Shown here: in pieces, positions 59,295 through 64,000 of the stretch
How positions within the stretch are numbered: the stretch's first letter is position 1
Layout of the letters: every line of letters starts with the position of its first letter
From: Roseofilum casamattae BLCC-M143
GTDB lineage: Bacteria; Cyanobacteriota; Cyanobacteriia; Cyanobacteriales; Desertifilaceae
Direction: 5' to 3'
DNA length: 64,000 nt
Assembly: GCF_030068455.1 (NCBI RefSeq)
Contig: NZ_JAQOSQ010000014.1
Location: forward strand, 62,001-126,000
The notes under the pieces: model-generated
Seen by the model: only the letters and a program-made list of their open reading frames with translations
Databases searched by the model: none
What the model was told of the DNA's origin: nothing
Position numbers and translations under genes: made by a program

Positions 59295-61262
59295 ATGACC
59301 CTTGTTTTGCCTCCCAACTTCAACTCCTACCAGCAGAACCGACAGGTTTTCATGCAAGGCATCGATCGCATTAAGCTCGCTCTAGAATACTTTCAACAAC
59401 ATCAGCACTCCCTGTCCCTAGAGCCTCCGGTTTGGCCGCAATATTCTCATCTGAGCTTGCTCCAAGCAGAATTCCAGCTCTCGAACTTTGAAATTGACTT
59501 AATCCTGCTTTGTGCGGGTTGCGAAATCGATCCGGTCATCAACATTATCTGTGGGGAGATCCGAGGGAACTCCAACCTGAATGCTCCGACCCTGATGTTA
59601 GCTCTAGCGGTTTTGCCTGAAGCCAACTTCAGCATTCTTTCCCCAGAAAAACCCTTACTCAGTTGGCAGTTGATTACCATGGAACCCCATGCCATTCTCA
59701 CCCAAGCTCCTCTCAAAATTAACCATCGCTTGCTATGTTATCTCCTTGGAGAAGACACGGTCGATCCGCAATTGCAAGGCTATGTTCGAGCGGGAAACTC
59801 TAGTGGTTCCCATACTCCCCTAGCTCAATCCCATCAAGACTTGGTCGAACAAGCCATGCACTCTTGGTCATCGCAACGGTCTATGCAAGACTTCCCGGTG
59901 TTGCAACTGTGCGGTTCCGATATCCAAACGTCCTATCAAATTGCTGAGGCGATCGCCGAACAAATGGGATTTAATCTGCAAGTCATTGCGGCCAAGACTC
60001 TGCCTCAGAATATCAAAGAACTCTATAACTTACGGCTGATTTGGGAGCGAGAAGCCATGTTAAGTTGGCGCATTCTCCTCCTCGATGCTTATGAAATTAA
60101 TCCGGATAATACTGCCGTTCATAGCTCGATCAAACAATGGATTGAATGCATAAATACACCTCTAATTGTTAGCAGTGAAGACCGCTATTCCAGTCAGCGA
60201 CGACCGATGATAACTCATGTTATTCCGCCTTTAAGTTATGAAGAACGCAAGCAGCTTTGGCAAGATTATCTAGGTTCGGTAGCATCTGAATTAAACGGAC
60301 AGCTCGAACGAATTGCCGGACAATTTCATTTAAATGTGAATGGCATTCAAACAGCGAGTCAACAAATGCTGGCAAACTCTACGGCTGAACCGGATGAGTG
60401 GAGCCAACAACTTTGGTCGATTTGCCGAATGCAAGCCCGTCCTCGGTTGCAAGATTTAGCCCAGTATATTCAACCGAAAGCCTCGTGGAATGACTTGGTT
60501 TTACCGGAAGGATTGCAAGATATTTTGCAGGAAATGGCAGCCCATTTGCGACAGCGCGTAAAAGTCCAAGAAGAGTGGGGATTTCGTCAGAAAAATAGTC
60601 GGGGTTTGGGGTTAAGTGCCCTGTTTGCTGGCGGTAGCGGTACGGGGAAAACCATGGCAGCCGAGGTTTTGGGACAAGAGTTGCAGTTGGATCTGTTTCG
60701 CATCGATCTGAGTGCGGTCACCAGCAAATATATTGGCGAAACGGAAAAGAATTTGCAGCGAATTTTTGATGCGGCTGAGGTTGGGGGTACGATTTTATTA
60801 TTTGATGAAGCAGATGCCATGTTTGGGAAGCGAACGGAAGTTAAAGATAGTCGCGATCGCTATGCGAATATTGAAGTGAGTTATCTGTTGCAGCGTATGG
60901 AAGCGTATCAAGGTCTGGCGATTTTAACCACGAACTTGAAAGATTCCATCGACCAAGCCTTTTTACGGCGCATTCCTTTTGTCTTAAACTTTCCGTTTCC
61001 GAGTAAGGAAGCGCGAGCGGAAATTTGGCGGCGCGTGTTTCCGAAACAAACCCCAACGGAAGATTTAAATTACGAGCGTTTGGCTCAACTTAATGTAACG
61101 GGGGGGAATATTCGCAGTATTGCTCTGAATGCGGCGGTTTTGGCCGCAGATGCAGACGAACCGGTGCGGATGGAACATATTTTTAGCGCGACGCAAACGG
61201 AATATCTTAAGTTAGGAGCGTTGCTAACCAGTTCGGAAACGAGAGGTTGGTTTAAACAATAA
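59295..61262 (+). CDS. Afp15-like AAA+ ATPase of the contractile-injection type
   Basis: This 655-residue protein has an N-terminal helical domain (about 1-180, LSNFEIDLILLCAGCEID) typical of eCIS AAA proteins, a degenerate first ATPase-like segment, then an intact AAA+ core: Walker A GGSGTGKT (about 446-453), Walker B ILLFDEADAMFG, and arginine-finger region FLRRIPFVLNF. It resembles Afp15/Pvc15, the ATPase that completes the assembly of contractile injection particles. No tail, sheath or baseplate gene is within the window, so it is an orphan here. The giant DUF4157 protein 32 kb away belongs to the same world and may be its partner. Confidence 0.82.
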   Translation: MTLVLPPNFNSYQQNRQVFMQGIDRIKLALEYFQQHQHSLSLEPPVWPQYSHLSLLQAEFQLSNFEIDLILLCAGCEIDPVINIICGEIRGNSNLNAPTLMLALAVLPEANFSILSPEKPLLSWQLITMEPHAILTQAPLKINHRLLCYLLGEDTVDPQLQGYVRAGNSSGSHTPLAQSHQDLVEQAMHSWSSQRSMQDFPVLQLCGSDIQTSYQIAEAIAEQMGFNLQVIAAKTLPQNIKELYNLRLIWEREAMLSWRILLLDAYEINPDNTAVHSSIKQWIECINTPLIVSSEDRYSSQRRPMITHVIPPLSYEERKQLWQDYLGSVASELNGQLERIAGQFHLNVNGIQTASQQMLANSTAEPDEWSQQLWSICRMQARPRLQDLAQYIQPKASWNDLVLPEGLQDILQEMAAHLRQRVKVQEEWGFRQKNSRGLGLSALFAGGSGTGKTMAAEVLGQELQLDLFRIDLSAVTSKYIGETEKNLQRIFDAAEVGGTILLFDEADAMFGKRTEVKDSRDRYANIEVSYLLQRMEAYQGLAILTTNLKDSIDQAFLRRIPFVLNFPFPSKEARAEIWRRVFPKQTPTEDLNYERLAQLNVTGGNIRSIALNAAVLAADADEPVRMEHIFSATQTEYLKLGALLTSSETRGWFKQ

Positions 61263-61288
61263 GAGCCTTATCTACCAGAAAATCGAAT

Positions 61289-62029
61289 TCACAACGGCAA
61301 GCAAAATTGCTCAATCTGCCAATTATCTCCCGGCACGGCCGCCGCCGCAAGGGTATTCTCCCCACGCTCTAGGGGAAATAAATGCCAATCCGTAGTTTCT
61401 GTTTCTGAAGATAGCGAGATACTTGCACTATTCTCATTTAAAATAACCTCAGCTTCTTCCAGTCCGACTAAGCCAATTCCCCGAGCTTTGAGATACGCTT
61501 CCTTATATGTCCAGTAGCGGAAAAAGAGAGCGGACTGTTCGCTGGGAGTTGCACTGGCGATCGCCTCATATTCTCTCGGTAAAAAAAAACGTTTGGCTAA
61601 CGAGAGGGCATTGGGCATCGGACGGAGCACTTCCAGATCGACTCCGATACGCTGATGCCAGACAAAACCATAAACTGCCCGTCCTTGCGAGTGAGACAGA
61701 TTAAAGTTGAGATCGGATGCGGGAGAGGCTAAACTGGGTTTCCCGCGATCGCTATACGCAAATTGAATGACTTTCGGTTGTATCTGTAAATACCCGGCTA
61801 ACAACCGGCGCAAAATACCGCGGGCCAGGATAAAATAATCCCGATGTTCGGGAAAATGAAATCGTTGCGCTCTCTCCACTTCATCGGGAGACAGAAGAGA
61901 GAAAAACTGCGGCACTTGGTTCTGGTACGCCTGGAGATCGACATGCCAAATATGGATCTGGCGATCGCCCAAACCATCTCCTATTCTCCCATCCAAACCA
62001 TTCCATTCATCCTCACGCACAGCACCCAA
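61289..62029 (-). CDS. 4'-phosphopantetheinyl transferase (Sfp/HetI type)
   Basis: This 246-residue enzyme transfers phosphopantetheine from CoA to carrier proteins. The motifs are clear: NLSHSQGRAVYG, IGVDLEVLRP (Mg2+ ligands), and FFRYWTYKEAYLKARGIG (the WxxKEAxxK motif). This larger Sfp-type serves fatty acid, polyketide or nonribosomal peptide carriers. The start is uncertain: TTG at 62029 or GTG at 62020. It lies downstream of the exopolysaccharide ATPase gene on the same strand (23 bp). Confidence 0.92.
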   Translation of the reverse strand: MGAVREDEWNGLDGRIGDGLGDRQIHIWHVDLQAYQNQVPQFFSLLSPDEVERAQRFHFPEHRDYFILARGILRRLLAGYLQIQPKVIQFAYSDRGKPSLASPASDLNFNLSHSQGRAVYGFVWHQRIGVDLEVLRPMPNALSLAKRFFLPREYEAIASATPSEQSALFFRYWTYKEAYLKARGIGLVGLEEAEVILNENSASISLSSETETTDWHLFPLERGENTLAAAAVPGDNWQIEQFCLPL

Positions 62030-62052
62030 CCCGATTAGTTATTTATTATTAA

Positions 62053-64000
62053 TTATTTGCGTAACGTCCATCGCCGAGCCGGAGTTTGAGGAGTCTTACC
62101 ATTATGACCATTACCGTTATGACTCGGCTCGGGAACAACCTGTCCGTTTGCTTCGCGATCGCTAACCGCAGTCTCCACAACCGCTGATTCTACTGGAGGC
62201 AGCAACGGTTGAATATCCGTTTCTTCCCCATTAATGGCAATGCCCAATAGTCGATAATCTTCCGAATCTTCCAGCAGGTCAATGGTATCGCCCAATGGAC
62301 CAGCAACAGTATAGCCCGCCCGAGTCACCAAAACTATGCCATCCGTATACCCCTCCAACATCAACGGATCGTTGCACATATCCAACGACGAAGCATCCAC
62401 CACGATAAAATCAAAGCGCTGGCGAGCATCTTCCAGCAACATGCGCATCTCCGCCGACTCAATGACTGCTGCGGCATATTCGTAAGGGCCGAAACTAGGC
62501 ACAATATAGAGATTGTGAATGCTGGGAACGAAGCGAATGCAATCGCTCAATTGACTGTAATAGCGCAAGGGTTCCAGACGAGGCAGATCGTCCGCCGCCA
62601 TATCGAACACATGGGCAAAACTGGGATTGCGCAAGTCCGCTTCCACGAGCAGAGTCCGCTTGCCCGCTCTAGCAGAGGCGATCGCCAAATTATACGCCGT
62701 CACCGTCTTCCCTTCCTGCCGAGTACAACTGGTAACTAACACAACTTTCGGCTTCTCTTCCACTTGGCGCAACGTACTGCGGAAGCGTTCGTATGAATCC
62801 AGATAAGGAGAATGGGGCGAAACGATCGCCGGCACTTCCACGCCATAGCGCTTCCACTCTTCCACTAAAGGCAGAATACCCAAGAGCGCCACTTCGCGCT
62901 CGGTCACAAAATCGCGAATATCCTCCATAGTTTGCATCGCCTTGGCCAGCATTCCCAAGCCAAAAATCGCCACTGCTCCCAACAAACTTCCTCCCACTGC
63001 TCCCGCTGGCAATAACAAGCGCATGGGTAATGGTCGAGTTGGTGGAATTCGTTCCGCTAATTGCGGTCCCTGGGCCAATTCCAAATTACCCACGGCTTCA
63101 GCTTCGGCGGTTTGTGCGTCGATTAATCTCGCCTGAATCGTATCGTAAAACTGCTTTTTCAAGGCAACTCTCTGTTGCAAGCGAGCTTGTTCGGCTTGAG
63201 TATTGGGAAGTTGAGCGTATTCTTGCCTTAGCTCTCCCGAAACGGTTTGGGCAACTGCCAGTTCTTTTTGCAACGTTTCTTGCTGCGTTTGCAAGGCCAC
63301 CAGTTCCTGCGCCAGAGCTTGACGGGCCGGATCTAGGCTGCTATCCCTGCGAATTTGCTCGCCACTGACCAAAGGAGCTGCCAACCCATCGCCGCCAATA
63401 ACTTCTGCCGCTCTGGTGGCTAACAAATTCTCTGACGATCGCAATTGCCGGCGCAGTTCGATCATCTGCGGATTATCCGGGCGCAAGGTTTGAGCCAGTA
63501 TTAGCTCTTGCGATTCTAGCTCGTATAATTGCGATCGCAATCGTTGAATAATCGGATCGGCACTCAACGCGGCTGAGGCATAAGCTTGATCGGGAGTTAA
63601 GCCCAACTGTCGCTCCAAACTCCGCATCTGCGCTGCAATGGACTCCAGTTGCAACTGTAATTGTCGTTGCTGTTGTTCGTTCCCCGTAATTGCGCCCGGT
63701 AATTGCGCTCGTTTCAGTTCGTCAAACTCCGTTTTCCGAATAAACTGCTCTAACTCCACTTCCGCCGATCGCAATTCTGTCTCTACTTTCGGCAACCTTT
63801 CCTCTAAGGTTGCGATAATTGCCAGCAGACGACTCGTATTCAGATTCCGGCTTTGTTTAATTGTTTCTTCAATCAGTAATTCAGTAATCTTGTTGGCTTG
63901 AAATTTATTCTCTAAAGTCACCGTAATAATCAGCAAGTTCGGAAGCTTACTGTTATGTTTAATCGATGCTTGTTTTTGCAGTTCTTTCGGAGTAATACTA
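62053..64000 (-). CDS. Wzc/GumC-like exopolysaccharide chain-length and ATPase protein, 5' end missing
   Basis: The frame is open to the window edge; at least 648 residues are visible and the start lies beyond 64000. The N-terminal visible part is the extracytoplasmic coiled coil of a Wzz-type protein (about 60-310 from the first seen residues), then a TM hairpin (LLLPAGAVGGSLLGAVAIFG), then a BY-kinase-like P-loop ATPase (VVLVTSCTRQEGKT, LLVEADLRNP, FIVVDASSLD). The C-terminal Tyr cluster of true BY-kinases is missing; the tail is a Gly/Asn/His stretch (SHNGNGHNGK). It would control polymerisation or export of a surface polysaccharide, which fits the PEP-CTERM protein elsewhere in the window. 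Confidence 0.9.
   Translation of the reverse strand, partial: SITPKELQKQASIKHNSKLPNLLIITVTLENKFQANKITELLIEETIKQSRNLNTSRLLAIIATLEERLPKVETELRSAEVELEQFIRKTEFDELKRAQLPGAITGNEQQQRQLQLQLESIAAQMRSLERQLGLTPDQAYASAALSADPIIQRLRSQLYELESQELILAQTLRPDNPQMIELRRQLRSSENLLATRAAEVIGGDGLAAPLVSGEQIRRDSSLDPARQALAQELVALQTQQETLQKELAVAQTVSGELRQEYAQLPNTQAEQARLQQRVALKKQFYDTIQARLIDAQTAEAEAVGNLELAQGPQLAERIPPTRPLPMRLLLPAGAVGGSLLGAVAIFGLGMLAKAMQTMEDIRDFVTEREVALLGILPLVEEWKRYGVEVPAIVSPHSPYLDSYERFRSTLRQVEEKPKVVLVTSCTRQEGKTVTAYNLAIASARAGKRTLLVEADLRNPSFAHVFDMAADDLPRLEPLRYYSQLSDCIRFVPSIHNLYIVPSFGPYEYAAAVIESAEMRMLLEDARQRFDFIVVDASSLDMCNDPLMLEGYTDGIVLVTRAGYTVAGPLGDTIDLLEDSEDYRLLGIAINGEETDIQPLLPPVESAVVETAVSDREANGQVVPEPSHNGNGHNGKTPQTPARRWTLRK

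Overview
The window is cyanobacterial chromosome. HIP1 octamers (GCGATCGC) occur throughout, and several genes are cyanobacterial hallmarks: a panC/cmk fusion, a ferredoxin-type glutamate synthase, an NDH-2 of NdbB type, a DHH-CBS-nucleotidyltransferase fusion, a TIGR03960-type radical SAM protein, a prohibitin, and many small conserved cyanobacterial proteins of unknown function. I saw no rRNA, tRNA, IS element or CRISPR array. The first gene (unknown, acidic) and the last gene (Wzc/GumC-like exopolysaccharide ATPase) run off the window edges.

The most notable region is 3.2-14.7 kb, a compact RiPP (ribosomally made, modified peptide) cluster. A Nif11-type precursor (7622-7912) has a GG-terminated leader and a 24-residue core with nine arginines and no Cys or Ser. 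Divergent from it is a three-gene operon encoding (i) a fusion of a UPF0489 domain to a 2-oxoglutarate/Fe(II) oxygenase, (ii) a free-standing UPF0489 protein with intact arginase-type metal ligands, and (iii) a JmjC/cupin-like Fe(II) oxygenase. UPF0489 includes the peptide arginase OspR, which turns peptidyl arginine into ornithine. In the fusion nearly all metal ligands of the UPF0489 half are substituted, so it looks like a pseudo-arginase recruited as a docking module. Downstream of the precursor lie an NHLM-type ABC exporter, a membrane TerB-like protein, a double cNMP-binding-like protein and an HlyD-type secretion protein. No lanthipeptide synthetase, radical SAM epimerase or C39 leader peptidase is present. 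I infer an ornithine-rich, hydroxylated peptide.

The 14.7-28.8 kb region holds a secreted LRR-TPR-CHAT protein, a PEP-CTERM protein, and a 2795-residue protein with three DUF4157 (HELTH) modules, tandem 20-residue repeats and a long helical hydrophobic core, the kind of protein found with contractile injection systems. An Afp15-like AAA+ ATPase at 59.3 kb belongs to the same class of systems but stands alone. Then come ydcF- and ygiD-like genes.

The 29-42.6 kb region holds a plus-strand run (two-RCK channel, SbcD/Mre11 nuclease, secreted unknown), a VapBC45-like toxin-antitoxin pair, and a minus-strand run (purM, tRNA nucleotidyltransferase fusion, ROK kinase), followed by rlpA and panC/cmk. 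A histidine-kinase fragment lies between panC/cmk and glsF. From 48.2 kb onward there is a mosaic of housekeeping and unknown genes: the TIGR03960 protein, an AAA_35-like ATPase, a prohibitin, NdbB, a HAD protein, aroE, an Sfp/HetI-type phosphopantetheinyl transferase and the start of an exopolysaccharide locus.
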